From assembly GCA_026394395.1 (NCBI GenBank), contig JAPKYK010000006.1, positions 91,894-155,893 of the forward strand: a stretch of DNA of 64,000 nucleotides, read 5' to 3'. Source of the stretch: Methanomassiliicoccales archaeon. GTDB taxonomy: Archaea > Thermoplasmatota > Thermoplasmata > Methanomassiliicoccales > UBA472. Under the pieces are notes generated by a model. It searched no databases. It was not told where the DNA came from and saw only the letters and a list, made by a program, of their open reading frames with translations. Both the position numbers and the translations under genes were made by a program. Of the stretch, positions 31,882 to 41,466 are shown piece by piece; within the stretch, counting starts at the first letter, position 1; each line of letters opens with the position of its first letter.

Positions 31882-32943
31882 ATGTTGTCTGTTTGGGGTA
31901 GCAAGGGTAATTACGCCTACGTGACCGCCAGGGTCAAAGCCAAGAAGAGCCTGCTAATCTCCAAGGACAACTACCCCAAGCTTATGCTGATGGACCTGAA
32001 CGAGATAGGCCGCTTCCTTGGTGAAACCCAGTACCAGGTCGAGATGACCGAGCTGGCCACCAAGTATGACGGCGTAAATCTCATCGAGCTCGGCACCAGC
32101 AGGAATTTAGCCAGAGTGTTCACGGACATACTGGATTACAGCAAAGGGGACCTCCGGGAGATGCTGGAGCGTTACCTGATGCGCTGGGACATTTGGAACA
32201 TCAAGACGGTGCTCCGCGGCAAGTACTACGGTGCGTCAACGGAGGAGATTCAGGAGGACATAGTCGCCGCCGGGAGGTTCAACGAGGAGTACATCAACGT
32301 ACTCATATCGCTGGAGACCGTCGAGGACGTCCTGAAGGAGCTCAAGAGCAAGAAGGGGTTGGCCATACCCGACGATATAGTCGCCGAGTACAACGAATCA
32401 AAGACGCTAGCTCCCATCGAGGACTACCTGGACAAGCTCTATTACCAGGATGTCCTGGCCTGTGTGAAGTGCCGGGACAAGGCCGAGCGCCTGTTCAAAG
32501 AGTTCCTGCGCAAGGAAGTAGACGTCACCAACCTGATGACGCTCATGAAGCTCAAGAAAGAAGGGCTCACCCTGGAAAGGCCGGAAAAGTACTTCATCGA
32601 GGGCGGCGAGGAACTGGAGGTAAAGGCGCTGGTCGGGCTCAGCAAGGCGGAGTCCATGGACCAACTGGTCAGCGAATTGACCAAGTATTCATTTTACGTA
32701 GATATCAAGGACGCGCTGGAGGAGTTCAAACAGACCGGCTCCCTGAGCCCGGTCAGCCTGGCGATGCAGAGGCGCCTCCTCAAGCAGTCACAAAAGTTCT
32801 CGCACATCTATCCGTTGTCCGTCCTGCCCATCATGGACTTCATGCTGAGGAAGAAACAGGAAGTGGATAACATAAGGATAATCGCGAGATGCAAGGAGAG
32901 CGATCTGGAACCGGACCAGATAAAAAAGCTGTTGGTGATATGA
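31882..32943 (+). CDS. A-type ATP synthase subunit C
   Basis: A 353-residue all-helical subunit of the V-type C/d (AC39) family that connects the central stalk to the c ring. It starts MLSVWGSKGNYAYVTARVKAKKS, typical of the family, and contains repeated three-helix units, including an EMLERYLMRWDIWNIKTVLRGKY signature near residue 100 and RIIARCKE at the C-terminus. It begins 4 nt after subunit E and its TGA overlaps the ATG of subunit F. Confidence 0.95.
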   Translation: MLSVWGSKGNYAYVTARVKAKKSLLISKDNYPKLMLMDLNEIGRFLGETQYQVEMTELATKYDGVNLIELGTSRNLARVFTDILDYSKGDLREMLERYLMRWDIWNIKTVLRGKYYGASTEEIQEDIVAAGRFNEEYINVLISLETVEDVLKELKSKKGLAIPDDIVAEYNESKTLAPIEDYLDKLYYQDVLACVKCRDKAERLFKEFLRKEVDVTNLMTLMKLKKEGLTLERPEKYFIEGGEELEVKALVGLSKAESMDQLVSELTKYSFYVDIKDALEEFKQTGSLSPVSLAMQRRLLKQSQKFSHIYPLSVLPIMDFMLRKKQEVDNIRIIARCKESDLEPDQIKKLLVI

Positions 32944-33242
32944 TGGACATTGCGGTATTAGGTAGCGACGAGTTCGTATTAGGGTTCCGGCTGGGCGGAG
33001 TGAAGCGCATCTACACCGCCAAATCCAAGGATTACGAGACCAAGGCGCTGGAGCTCATAGGCGACAGCACCATTGGCGTGCTAGCAATCGATTCCTCCGA
33101 CCTGGAGCTCTTGAGCCCCAACGCCCGGAAGAAAATCATGGAGAGCATCGCCCCCGTCGTGGTGATGGTGGGCAAGGCCGAGAGCGACCTCAGGGAGAAG
33201 GTCAAGCGGGCCATCGGTGTTGATCTGTACAAAACTAATTGA
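32943..33242 (+). CDS. A-type ATP synthase subunit F (central stalk)
   Basis: A 99-residue Rossmann-like subunit with D in the rotor: [26 protein letters not shown] at the start and a [25 protein letters not shown]-terminal helix. The ATG is fixed by the overlap with the C stop (ATGATG context; TGA at 32941-32943). It is followed by a GAGGGG ribosome site for subunit A. Confidence 0.94.
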   Translation: MDIAVLGSDEFVLGFRLGGVKRIYTAKSKDYETKALELIGDSTIGVLAIDSSDLELLSPNARKKIMESIAPVVVMVGKAESDLREKVKRAIGVDLYKTN

Positions 33243-33252
33243 GGGGTTAGAA

Positions 33253-34983
33253 ATGGGAAAAGAAGGCGTGATCTATAGAGTCGCAGGCCCTGTGGTAACG
33301 GCGGTCGGCATTTCGCCTAGGATGTACGATGTTATCCTGGTGGGCAAGGAAAAGCTCATGGGAGAGGTCATCAAGATCGTGGGCGACAAGACCGTCATCC
33401 AGGTGTACGAAGATACCTCGGGCGTTCGACCAGGTGAGAAGGTCGTCGATACCGAACAGCCCCTCGTGGCCGAGCTGGGACCCGGGCTGCTGGGCTCCGT
33501 CTATGACGGTATCCAGAGGCCATTGCCGGTCCTGATGGCCAAGATGGGCAATTTCATTGAGAGAGGAGTTACCGCTCCCGGTCTGGACCACGGCGTCAAG
33601 TGGCCCTTCACCCCCACGGTGAAGCAGGGCGACAAGGTGACCGCGGGCCATATAATCGGTACTGTTCCGGAAAGGGCCATCACCCACAAGGTCATGGTGC
33701 CCCCTGGAATCAACGGCACCGTGGACATGATCAAGTCCGGTGATTTCACGGTGGACGACATCGTGGCCGTGATCGATGGAAAAGAGGTCCGCATGATGCA
33801 GAAGTGGCCCGTTAGGCGTGGCCGGCCGTTCCAAAAGAAGATGGCCCCCGAGGAGCCGCTCATCACCGGGCAGCGCGTGCTCGACACCCTATTCCCGTTG
33901 ACCAAGGGAGGCACTGGTGCCATCCCCGGCGGTTTCGGTACCGGAAAGACGGTCACGCAGCAGCAGCTAGCCAAATGGTCCGATGCGGAAATCGTCGTAT
34001 ACATCGGTTGCGGCGAGCGCGGCAACGAGATGACCGAGGTTCTTACCTCCTTCCCGAAGCTGACCGACCCCAAGACCGGCAAGCCCCTGATGAACAGGAC
34101 CGTGCTCATCGCCAACACTTCCAACATGCCCGTGGCCGCTCGCGAAGCGAGCGTATACACCGGCATGACCATCGCCGAATACTTCCGTGACATGGGGTTG
34201 AACGTCTCACTGATGGCCGACTCGACCTCCAGATGGGCCGAGGCCATGAGGGAGATATCCTCCAGGCTGGAAGAGATGCCTGGTGAAGAAGGATACCCCG
34301 CTTATCTATCGGCCAGGCTCTCCGAGTTCTACGAGAGGGCTGGCAGGGTCATAGCGCTATCCGGTAGCACCGGGTCCATCTCCGTCGTGGGAGCCGTTTC
34401 CCCGCCGGGCGGTGACCTGAGCGAGCCGGTTACGCAGAACACCCTGCGTATCGTGCGCGTCTTCTGGGCCCTCGACACCAAGTTGAGGGAGAGGAGGCAC
34501 TTCCCGGCCATCAACTGGCTCACGTCGTATTCGCTGTACTCCGGACAATTGGACGGCTGGTACAAGAAGAACGTGGCCGAGGACTTCCCGGAGCTGCGCA
34601 ACTGGGCCATCGGGCTTCTACAGAAGGAGGCCGAGCTTCAGGAGATCGTGCAGCTGGTCGGTTCAGACGCGTTGCCGGACGAGCAGAAACTGACCTTGGA
34701 GATCACCAGGATGATCCGCGAGATATTCCTGCAGCAGAACGCCTACCACCCCGTGGACACCTACTCCCCGATGAGCAGGCAGTACACTTACCTGAAGCTG
34801 ATCAACAGGTTCGCCGCCAACGCCTCCAAGGCCGTGGAGAACGAGGTTTCCGTGGAGGCCATCGCCAACATGAACCTGCGCAACCGCCTAGCCAAGTCCA
34901 AGTTCGAGGAGAACATCGATGACGAGCTGAAGGCCATATCCGAGACCATGGACAAGGAGTTCGAAGCCCTGGGAGGTAAGTAA
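33253..34983 (+). CDS. A-type ATP synthase catalytic subunit A
   Basis: The 576-residue catalytic subunit. Walker A is PGGFGTGKT (225-233), preceded by the A-subunit-specific non-homologous insertion (about 115-190, with VPPGINGTV). Other landmarks are the catalytic glutamate region [12 protein letters not shown], the [27 protein letters not shown] stretch and a C-terminal helical domain from about 430. There is no intein in Walker A, unlike some Thermococcales and Thermoplasma. The ATG follows GAGGGG; an earlier in-frame start within F is unlikely. Confidence 0.97.
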   Translation: MGKEGVIYRVAGPVVTAVGISPRMYDVILVGKEKLMGEVIKIVGDKTVIQVYEDTSGVRPGEKVVDTEQPLVAELGPGLLGSVYDGIQRPLPVLMAKMGNFIERGVTAPGLDHGVKWPFTPTVKQGDKVTAGHIIGTVPERAITHKVMVPPGINGTVDMIKSGDFTVDDIVAVIDGKEVRMMQKWPVRRGRPFQKKMAPEEPLITGQRVLDTLFPLTKGGTGAIPGGFGTGKTVTQQQLAKWSDAEIVVYIGCGERGNEMTEVLTSFPKLTDPKTGKPLMNRTVLIANTSNMPVAAREASVYTGMTIAEYFRDMGLNVSLMADSTSRWAEAMREISSRLEEMPGEEGYPAYLSARLSEFYERAGRVIALSGSTGSISVVGAVSPPGGDLSEPVTQNTLRIVRVFWALDTKLRERRHFPAINWLTSYSLYSGQLDGWYKKNVAEDFPELRNWAIGLLQKEAELQEIVQLVGSDALPDEQKLTLEITRMIREIFLQQNAYHPVDTYSPMSRQYTYLKLINRFAANASKAVENEVSVEAIANMNLRNRLAKSKFEENIDDELKAISETMDKEFEALGGK

Positions 34984-36369
34984 ATGACAACCAAGGAGTA
35001 CCGCACGATCACCCAGATCGCCGGGCCGCTGGTCTTCGTGGAGAAGACCGAGCCCGTTGGATTCAACGAATTGGCCGTGGTCACACTGCCCAACGGCACC
35101 GAGAGGATGGGGCAGGTCCTGGACAGCTCCGATGATGTCGTGGTCATCCAGATGTTCGAAGGCACGTCCGGTATCCCCCGGACCGCAGGCGCCCGCTTCT
35201 TGGGCGAAACGATGAAGATGCCCGTGTCCAAGGACATGCTGGGCAGAATCCTGTCCGGCTCCGGCAAGCCCCTCGACGGCGGCCCGGCCATCGTGCCCGA
35301 GGACCGCCTGGAGATAATCGGCGCGGCCATCAATCCCTGGGCCCGCGACAACCCTCAGGAGTTCATTCAGACCGGCATTTCCACCATCGACGGCATGAAC
35401 ACCCTGGTCAGGGGGCAGAAGCTGCCCATCTTCTCCGGGTCCGGTCTACCGCATAACGAAATAGCTTTGCAGATCGCCCGCCAGGCGAAAGTGCTCGGAG
35501 GTACCGAGGACTTCGCCGTAGTGTTCGCGGCCATGGGCATCACGAACGAAGAGGCGCAGTACTTCATGAAGGACTTCGAGAGGACCGGCGCCCTGAAGCG
35601 CGCCGTGGTGTTCCTGAACCTGGCCGACGACCCGGCCATCGAGAGGATCATCACTCCACGGCTGGCCCTCACCACCGCGGAGTACTTGGCTTTCACCCTG
35701 GACATGCACGTGCTAGTCATATTGACCGACCTTACGAACTACTGCGAGGCGCTGAGGCAGATCGGCGCCGCCCGTGAGGAAGTGCCCGGTCGTCGCGGCT
35801 ATCCAGGGTACATGTACACCGACCTGGCAACCCTATACGAAAGGGCCGGGAGGATCAAGGGCAAGAAGGGAAGCATCACCCAGATCCCCATCCTGTCCAT
35901 GCCCGGGGACGATATCACCCACCCCATACCAGACCTGACCGGATACATCACCGAGGGCCAGATCGTGGCCAAGAGAGAGCTGGTCAGGGCAGGCATCTAC
36001 CCGCCCATCGATGTCGGTTCGTCCCTCTCCAGGCTGATGAACGAGGGTATCGGTCCGGGACGTACCAGGGAGGACCACAAGGCCGTCTCTGACCAATGCT
36101 ACGCCGCTTATGCGGAAGGACGAGACCTGCGCGGTCTGGTGGCCATAGTCGGCAAGGACGCGCTGTCGGAAAGGGACCGTAAGTTCCTGGAGTTCGCCGA
36201 CGAGTTCGAGAAGCGCTTCGTCCGGCAGGGCCGGGAAGAGGACCGCACCATCGAGGTCACCCTGGACCTGATGTGGGAGCTTCTGGCCTCCCTCGACGAG
36301 AGGCAGCTGGTCAGGATCGACCGCAAGTACATCGAGAAGTACCACCCGAAGTACCGCCAGAAGGAGTAA
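34984..36369 (+). CDS. A-type ATP synthase regulatory subunit B
   Basis: The 461-residue non-catalytic subunit that alternates with A in the head. It lacks Walker A, as the family does, and has [64 protein letters not shown] and [19 protein letters not shown]. The ATG comes immediately after the A stop codon, so translation is probably coupled. It ends 2 nt before the D start. Confidence 0.97.
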   Translation: MTTKEYRTITQIAGPLVFVEKTEPVGFNELAVVTLPNGTERMGQVLDSSDDVVVIQMFEGTSGIPRTAGARFLGETMKMPVSKDMLGRILSGSGKPLDGGPAIVPEDRLEIIGAAINPWARDNPQEFIQTGISTIDGMNTLVRGQKLPIFSGSGLPHNEIALQIARQAKVLGGTEDFAVVFAAMGITNEEAQYFMKDFERTGALKRAVVFLNLADDPAIERIITPRLALTTAEYLAFTLDMHVLVILTDLTNYCEALRQIGAAREEVPGRRGYPGYMYTDLATLYERAGRIKGKKGSITQIPILSMPGDDITHPIPDLTGYITEGQIVAKRELVRAGIYPPIDVGSSLSRLMNEGIGPGRTREDHKAVSDQCYAAYAEGRDLRGLVAIVGKDALSERDRKFLEFADEFEKRFVRQGREEDRTIEVTLDLMWELLASLDERQLVRIDRKYIEKYHPKYRQKE

Positions 36370-36371
36370 GG

Positions 36372-37007
36372 ATGCCCACCGCCGACGTCAAACCGACCCG
36401 CTCCGAGCTCCTGGAGATCAAGAAAAAGATCAAGCTGACCAAGTCCGGCTACAAGATCCTGAAGATGAAGCGGGACGGCCTCATACTTGAGTTCTTCAAG
36501 ATACTGGAGCAGGCTAAGGACATCCGGGACAAGGTCAACCACGATTACCAGGAGGCCATGGAGCGCATCGCCATAGCCAAGGCCGTGGACGGGGCCATAG
36601 CGGTGCAGAGCTCCGCCTTCGCCCTGAAGACCCACCCGGAGCTGACGCTGCGCTCCAAGAACATCATGGGCATCGTGGTGCCGGAGATCGAGGCCTCCTC
36701 CATCCGCACTCCCATGGACCAGCGCGGCTACGGCGTCATCGGCACCAGCGTCTACATCGACGAGGCGGCCAAGTCCTTCGAGAACCTGGTCGAGACGATA
36801 ATCGAGGCGGCGGAGATCGAGACCACCATGAAGAAGCTGCTCGACGAGGTGGAGAAGACCAAGCGCCGGGTAAACGCCCTGGAGTTCAAGGTCATACCGG
36901 AACTGCAGGAGGCCGAAGCATTCATCAGGCTCCGCCTGGAAGAGATGGAGAGGGAGAACACCTTCCGGCTGAAGCGGGTCAAGCAGAAGGCGGAAGCGCG
37001 CGGCTGA
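36372..37007 (+). CDS. A-type ATP synthase subunit D (central rotor)
   Basis: The 211-residue rotor shaft. Two long antiparallel helices form the coiled coil that fits into the A3B3 head: about 8-70 with TRSELLEIKKKIKLTKSGYKILKMKRD, and about 130-195 with TMKKLLDEVEKTKRRVNALE and VIPELQEAEAFIRLRLEEMERE. The ATG follows AAGGAG two nt after the B stop. The stop overlaps the start of the following 40-codon ORF (TGATG), which ties that ORF into the operon. Confidence 0.95.
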   Translation: MPTADVKPTRSELLEIKKKIKLTKSGYKILKMKRDGLILEFFKILEQAKDIRDKVNHDYQEAMERIAIAKAVDGAIAVQSSAFALKTHPELTLRSKNIMGIVVPEIEASSIRTPMDQRGYGVIGTSVYIDEAAKSFENLVETIIEAAEIETTMKKLLDEVEKTKRRVNALEFKVIPELQEAEAFIRLRLEEMERENTFRLKRVKQKAEARG

Positions 37008-37129
37008 TGATAGAAAGACTTTTCGACACGCCAGAGAAGAAAGCCCGCCTGGTCAAGTGGACCTGGCTCATTTCCCTTCTCATGCTGGTGTTAGGCTATA
37101 TCCTGATGGTCGTATTCTGGGGCGACTGA
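37007..37129 (+). CDS. 40-residue membrane protein ending the ATP synthase operon
   Basis: A short ORF whose ATG overlaps the subunit D stop codon. The product has a charged N-terminal half (MIERLFDTPEKKARLVKW) and one TM helix (about 20-37, WLISLLMLVLGYILMVVFW), ending in GD. Its position after subunit D matches the small hydrophobic AhaG encoded last in the Methanosarcina aha operon, but sequence relatedness cannot be judged. It could be an assembly factor or an accessory subunit of the AO sector. The overlap and codon use argue for a real gene; the next gene is convergent just 3 nt on. Confidence 0.62.
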   Translation: MIERLFDTPEKKARLVKWTWLISLLMLVLGYILMVVFWGD

Positions 37130-37132
37130 GCT

Positions 37133-38572
37133 TCAGAAATCGGCCTGGGACATCTTTCCCGTCCCCAGGTGCACCAGGGTCAGCTTGGCCGGGTCCGGCA
37201 CGAAGTTGTGCATCTTCTGGAAGGAGGTCTGGTCCTGCCAGGTGGAGGCGTTGATCAGCCGCACGCCGTTGTAGTTGGATAGGCCCGCGGCGTGCACGTG
37301 CCCGGTGACGAAGATGTCCGGGACCTCCTCGATCACCAGATAGTCCTTGCGCTCCGGGGCGAAGGGCGTCTTCCCACCGTACGTAGGAGCTAGATGTCTT
37401 CTTTTTAACATCTCCTCCATGGCCTTGAGCGGTTGATTGTATGACAGCCCCTTGATGCCGCTGACCAGGTCGTCGAAGCTCTTGCCGTGGTAGCTCAATA
37501 TGGTCCTCCCCTCTATCCTGAGGTAGGCTGGGTTGCCTATCTGGAGCACGTTGGAATCGAACAACTTGGCCACCTCATAGCTCAGCGCCGGCTGCGGTTC
37601 CGCCGGGCGCACCATGTCATGATTCCCTGGCTGCATCACGATGCGTACGTCGTCCGGAACGTCCTTGAGGTGCTCGGCCAGGGCCTTGTACTGATCGATG
37701 ACGTCCTCGATCAGCAGCTCCTCCTCCTGCCCCGGGAAGATGCCCACGCCGTCCACGCAATCGCCGGATATGACCAAATAGCGCAGGTCCAGGTCCTGGG
37801 CCTCCGTCCTGAGCCAGGAGACCATGTCATTCCAGCGTTCCTCCAGGAAGGTGTTGCTGCCGATGTGCACGTCGGACATGAAGGCCACCTGGGCCGTGGA
37901 GCCGCTGACCTCCATGCCCGACCCGAAAGGCACGTCCGGGCGGATGAGCTCCTTCAGGATCATCTTGTGGTCCTTGCGCGTCAGCTTGCCCACCACCCCG
38001 ATGACCTCGTCCAGCAGCACCGAGTCCTTGGCTACCTTGTTATCCTTGGGCACCATCACTGTGCACTTGCCGGTGTCGTCCTCGATCTCGATTATCTTAT
38101 CCCCGCTGCGGGTCTCCCGGACCTCGTTGACCATGCCGATGACCTTGAGCTCGCCATCGCCCTGCAGCCTGTTGGGGTCCAACGCCCTCTGGATACTTAT
38201 GGCTCCGGCCATATCCCGCCGTCGGGCGATCAACCCTCGCAACGTCGCGTAGCGGTCCTGGAAATAGCGGGCGAAGCCCTCCACGGAGGCCAGGCAATCG
38301 GAATGTGAGGTGATGTCCCGCAGCACCTCCACCTCCCCCAAGCGCCGCCTGGCGGGCGACCCCGGGGTCGGCAGCGACTCGAAGCGCGGGGCGTCGACAC
38401 GAACGACCGTGCGCAGGTCCCGCAACGTCACCACCAGGGGCTGGTACTGCATCTGGTGTATGGCCTGACGGGCGAACTGCAGCGGCGAAGGCTGCGACAA
38501 GATGAACTCCTCGGCCTCCTGGTCCAGGAGAAAACCCTCGTTGGCCAGGGCCTCTACCACACTGCTCCGCAT
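37133..38572 (-). CDS. polB: DNA polymerase D small subunit DP1
   Basis: Small subunit of the archaeal replicative polymerase PolD, about 479 residues, carrying the 3'-5' proofreading exonuclease. An N-terminal helical region (FLLDQEAEEFILSQ) precedes an OB domain (GMVNEVRETRSGDKIIEIEDDTG) and a calcineurin-like phosphoesterase domain with SDVHIGS, SGDCVDG, PGNHD and GHVHAAG, so the nuclease looks active. Large subunit DP2 is not in the window. The ATG at 38572 lies 28 nt from a TATA box shared with the divergent gene, which suggests a leaderless transcript and rules out a longer N-terminus. An ATG eight codons earlier is possible. Confidence 0.93.
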   Translation of the reverse strand: MRSSVVEALANEGFLLDQEAEEFILSQPSPLQFARQAIHQMQYQPLVVTLRDLRTVVRVDAPRFESLPTPGSPARRRLGEVEVLRDITSHSDCLASVEGFARYFQDRYATLRGLIARRRDMAGAISIQRALDPNRLQGDGELKVIGMVNEVRETRSGDKIIEIEDDTGKCTVMVPKDNKVAKDSVLLDEVIGVVGKLTRKDHKMILKELIRPDVPFGSGMEVSGSTAQVAFMSDVHIGSNTFLEERWNDMVSWLRTEAQDLDLRYLVISGDCVDGVGIFPGQEEELLIEDVIDQYKALAEHLKDVPDDVRIVMQPGNHDMVRPAEPQPALSYEVAKLFDSNVLQIGNPAYLRIEGRTILSYHGKSFDDLVSGIKGLSYNQPLKAMEEMLKRRHLAPTYGGKTPFAPERKDYLVIEEVPDIFVTGHVHAAGLSNYNGVRLINASTWQDQTSFQKMHNFVPDPAKLTLVHLGTGKMSQADF

Positions 38573-38594
38573 CCATCCTTGCCATGCCGCCCCC

Positions 38595-38604
38595 ATTTTA
38601 AATA
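38595..38604. promoter_or_regulatory. Shared palindromic TATA box between polB and UPF0201 genes
   Basis: ATTTTAAATA with a TTTAAA core centred at about 38599.5. The core is about 28 nt from the DP1 ATG on the minus strand and 28 nt from the UPF0201 ATG on the plus strand. Both genes lack a Shine-Dalgarno, so one TATA element could direct two leaderless transcripts in opposite directions. Confidence 0.6.
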
Positions 38605-38627
38605 GTTTCTTCAGGTATCCATCCCCG

Positions 38628-39008
38628 ATGCCCGAAGTCACGGCCAGCACCGTCCAATATCCTACCGAGGACCGGGAGAAGGTGACCCAGGCGCTGCTCA
38701 ACATCTTCCCCGGGAAGATATCCGCCTCGGAGGGGGAGATGACGGTACGCACCACCGACCTTTCCCGCTTCAAGGAGGTCATCCGCAACCACCGCATACT
38801 GGACAGCACCAGGGCGGTCCTGCTGCGCGGGGTTGGCGAGGGCAGTATGGTCTTCCAGCTGAACAAACAGGCCGCCTTCGTCAGCAAGGTCAGCTTCGCC
38901 GAGGGCAAGGTCCCGTTGGGCCCCATCACTGTTACCATAATCGCCCCAGATCTCGAGGCGTTGATCGACGAGGTGGCCCCGCGCACGGTTAACGGAGAGA
39001 TACAGTGA
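38628..39008 (+). CDS. UPF0201 family (RNA-binding-like) protein
   Basis: A 126-residue archaeal protein of the UPF0201/COG1931 type. It has an N-terminal VTASTVQYPTEDREKVTQALLNIFPG, a central RNHRILDSTRAVLLRGV and a C-terminal FQLNKQAAFVSKVSF and PLGPITVTII pattern that I associate with the family. The biochemical role is not known; the fold is RNA-binding-like and related to the COG1325 exosome-linked group. The start is the leaderless ATG downstream of the shared TATA box. Its stop overlaps the GTG start of the next gene by 4 nt. Confidence 0.8.
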   Translation: MPEVTASTVQYPTEDREKVTQALLNIFPGKISASEGEMTVRTTDLSRFKEVIRNHRILDSTRAVLLRGVGEGSMVFQLNKQAAFVSKVSFAEGKVPLGPITVTIIAPDLEALIDEVAPRTVNGEIQ

Positions 39009-39769
39009 TAGCCATATCCTCGCCGCACCTGTCAAGATGGGACTTCCCCTACGCCCTCGGCCGGGCGGCCGAGCACTACCAGGCCTGGGAGATAGTGGCC
39101 GAGGGCAAGCACCTGCTGCGGGACATCGTGGACGATTTTCTTAAGTTGTCGCCGTCGTACGATCTGCAGTACTCGGTCCACGCCCCCCTGAGCGACGTGA
39201 ACATCGGGTCCATCAACCCCCGGCTCAGGCAGGCCGCCCTGGAAGAGGTGCTGGAATGCATGGAGATAGCGCACCGCATGGGCGCGGACCCGGTGACGAT
39301 ACACCCCGGCTTCCTCTCGCCCCTGACCCGCCTAGACCGAGAGACGGCGGTGGAGCTGACGACGTCCTCTTTGAAGGTCATCGATACCAAGGCCAAGGAG
39401 CTGGGGCTGCGGGTGGCCTTGGAGAACATGCCGGACATGCCCATGGCCATGGCCAAGACCCCCGAGGAACTGGTGCACTTCCTGGAAGGCACCGACCTGG
39501 GGGTGTGCTTCGACATCGGCCACGCCAACACCAACGGCAACATCCCCGATTTCCTGAGGATCAAGGACCGCTTCATCAACATGCACGTGCACGACAACCC
39601 GGGGGACATGGACCGGCATATGGTCATCGGCGAGGGGAACATCGATTTCCACAGGTGGCTAGCCGCTTTCCGTCCCTACTCGGGCAGGTACGTCATCGAG
39701 GCCCGGGAGCTGGAGCACTCGCTTCTCTCCCGGGACCGATTGAACGCCGCCCTGGCCTCCCTGGATTAG
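39005..39769 (+). CDS. AP endonuclease 2-like TIM-barrel protein (sugar isomerase family)
   Basis: A 254-residue xylose-isomerase-like TIM barrel (PF01261), as in endonuclease IV and sugar phosphate isomerases. Metal-binding motifs are visible: YSVHAPLSD, TIHPGFLS, ALENMPDM, CFDIGHANTNG, HVHDNPG and IEAREL. With ENMP and the DIGHA/NMHVHDN set it could be either a hydroxypyruvate isomerase-like enzyme or a nuclease; the archaeal branch is uncharacterised. The GTG start overlaps the upstream stop, and the pair is certainly co-transcribed. Confidence 0.85.
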   Translation: MIAISSPHLSRWDFPYALGRAAEHYQAWEIVAEGKHLLRDIVDDFLKLSPSYDLQYSVHAPLSDVNIGSINPRLRQAALEEVLECMEIAHRMGADPVTIHPGFLSPLTRLDRETAVELTTSSLKVIDTKAKELGLRVALENMPDMPMAMAKTPEELVHFLEGTDLGVCFDIGHANTNGNIPDFLRIKDRFINMHVHDNPGDMDRHMVIGEGNIDFHRWLAAFRPYSGRYVIEARELEHSLLSRDRLNAALASLD

Positions 39770-39770
39770 C

Positions 39771-41036
39771 TCAGTTCTCTTTTCCGCAGCGGGAGCACCT
39801 GAACTTACCGTCAGCGTAGCTGGCCTCGGTGCCACCGCAATGCCTGCACACGAACCCGAAGGAGGGGCTGTGGGCCGGTCCGGCATAAGGCTGGTACGCC
39901 GGAGCGGACGGGCTGGCTTGATAATAGGCGGCCACCGGCCTCTTGCTCTCCCAGCGCCATATGCTGCGGCCGCTGAAGAGCTCCAGGGCGCGGAAGAAGT
40001 AGTAGACCATGTACACGAAACCTACCACCATGGCCACTATCAGGAAGATGCCTAAGAACAGGTCGGTGCCCGTGCCCGGCCAGACGTAGGTGGGCATCGA
40101 CAGGTAGTCGATGAAGAAGTGCAGCATGATGCTGGCATAGACCCCGTACTTCAGGAACAAGTATCCCAGGGCCAGGCCGGCCACGAAGGTGGGCAGCACC
40201 TTGTAGAGGTCCCAGCTGAACACATGGGCTATGGCGAAGATGGACGCGGATAATATTAGGAACACCTTCTCCCAGGTGCCGAACTGGAACCCTCCGCCAA
40301 AGATATAGCGTCCGTAGGGTGCGGCCTTGCCCTTTACCGCGTACACCACCGCTAGAGGCAGGCCGATGTAGAGGATGCGGCATATGACCTCCTCCCAGAC
40401 CGAGGCCCTCAGCAAGCTGTAGAGCAGCTCCCAAAGGGCGGCGTTCTCCGATCCGCCGGAGGAGGCGTCCACCCCGAACAGGCCGATGAGGACATAGTAC
40501 CCGGTGTTCATGGTCAGGATGGCCATGAAGAGGGTGGAGATGGTGTAGGCCGGCGAATGCCTGGTCTCCTTGAAGGACAGCTCCTTCAGGAACTCCTTCC
40601 GGCCCAGGCCCAGCATGAAAAGGTATGACAGCAGGACGGCCGCGATCAACAGCACGTAATAGATCACGAAGGAAAGGCCGGGAAGGCTAAGGATGCGTAC
40701 CAGCCAGGGGAGGGCGAGGAAGAGGGAGGTGGTGCTTTCCAGGGCCTTCGGTATCACTAGGCCCGCTCCCCATATCATGAGCCCAACGTTGACGGTGACC
40801 AGGGTCAGGATGATCAGGGTCATTACCGCGCCGATGCCTCTCAGCACTTCCCTGGTGGTCTGCAGGCTGCTCTTCCGTTTCAGCGGCACGGGGGTCGGTG
40901 CATAATAGGCGTACTGCCCCCTCACGTCCTGGCCCGATGGCTGGGTGGTCTGCCCGCAGCGGTGGCAGAACAGGGCGTCCGCAGGCAATGATGCGCCGCA
41001 GTGCGAGCAATAAGAACGCGGAGCCTGCTCTTCCAT
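39771..41036 (-). CDS. CPBP-family intramembrane protease with terminal zinc ribbons
   Basis: A 421-residue membrane protein with a zinc ribbon at each end: CSHCG...CHRCG near residue 12-28, and CRHCG...CSRCG at the C-terminus. The membrane core has about eight TM helices and the CPBP/Abi protease motifs: EEVICR (around residue 215), a conserved HVFSW histidine, and HFFIDY near 320. CAAX-prenyl or bacteriocin-type processing is typical of the family, but archaeal substrates are unknown. The cytosolic-looking zinc ribbons suggest a regulatory role. The start is placed 27 nt from a TTAAAAATA TATA box; an ATG four codons earlier is possible. Confidence 0.85.
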   Translation of the reverse strand: MEEQAPRSYCSHCGASLPADALFCHRCGQTTQPSGQDVRGQYAYYAPTPVPLKRKSSLQTTREVLRGIGAVMTLIILTLVTVNVGLMIWGAGLVIPKALESTTSLFLALPWLVRILSLPGLSFVIYYVLLIAAVLLSYLFMLGLGRKEFLKELSFKETRHSPAYTISTLFMAILTMNTGYYVLIGLFGVDASSGGSENAALWELLYSLLRASVWEEVICRILYIGLPLAVVYAVKGKAAPYGRYIFGGGFQFGTWEKVFLILSASIFAIAHVFSWDLYKVLPTFVAGLALGYLFLKYGVYASIMLHFFIDYLSMPTYVWPGTGTDLFLGIFLIVAMVVGFVYMVYYFFRALELFSGRSIWRWESKRPVAAYYQASPSAPAYQPYAGPAHSPSFGFVCRHCGGTEASYADGKFRCSRCGKEN

Positions 41037-41205
41037 ACCCCACGCCATCCCGATTTTTCTATTTTTAACTGTCGATAGTAGTTGAACGAGAGGAAAACCA
41101 GCGAGATCATTTCATGCGCTACGACGGCCAGAATAAAATATCCGTAAGGCAAACCTTTATAATTTTATCAAATGTTGCATACATATCAAAACGGAGGCAA
41201 CCGCA

Positions 41206-41457
41206 ATGGATGACGATGCGCCGGGAAAGAAAGTAGATTTTGTGACACTGAGCTCCGAGAAGATACCCTTCGGCCGCAACAACTTCATAGAAGTGGCGCG
41301 GAAGAAGGCCATAACCGAGGACGGAGAGAACGAGTTCATCTCCCTGTCCCGCGGGTACTACCTGCCCGACGGCACCGAACGATTCAAGAAGTCCGTGACC
41401 ATACCGGACGACAAGGCCATCAAGGACTTCGTGATCGAGAAGATACGCACGATGTGA
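41206..41457 (+). CDS. Small conserved-looking protein (unknown)
   Basis: An 83-residue soluble protein I do not recognise. It appears to have two beta hairpins (VDFVTLSSEKIPF, NNFIEVARKKA and EFISLSRGYYLPDGTERFKKSVTIP) followed by a C-terminal helix (DKAIKDFVIEKIRTM). This simple strand-rich plan with a basic surface could bind nucleic acid, as PC4-like proteins do, but that is a guess. It has a strong promoter (TTTATAATTTTA) and GGAGG Shine-Dalgarno, so it is probably well expressed. It converges on the CYTH gene. Confidence 0.76.
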   Translation: MDDDAPGKKVDFVTLSSEKIPFGRNNFIEVARKKAITEDGENEFISLSRGYYLPDGTERFKKSVTIPDDKAIKDFVIEKIRTM

Positions 41458-41466
41458 GCGTCCCGC

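Noticed and set aside
38573..39028. N-terminal extension of the DP1 gene by 152 codons
   Set aside because: The extension crosses the shared TATA box and runs antisense to the UPF0201 gene. The family N-terminus begins after it.
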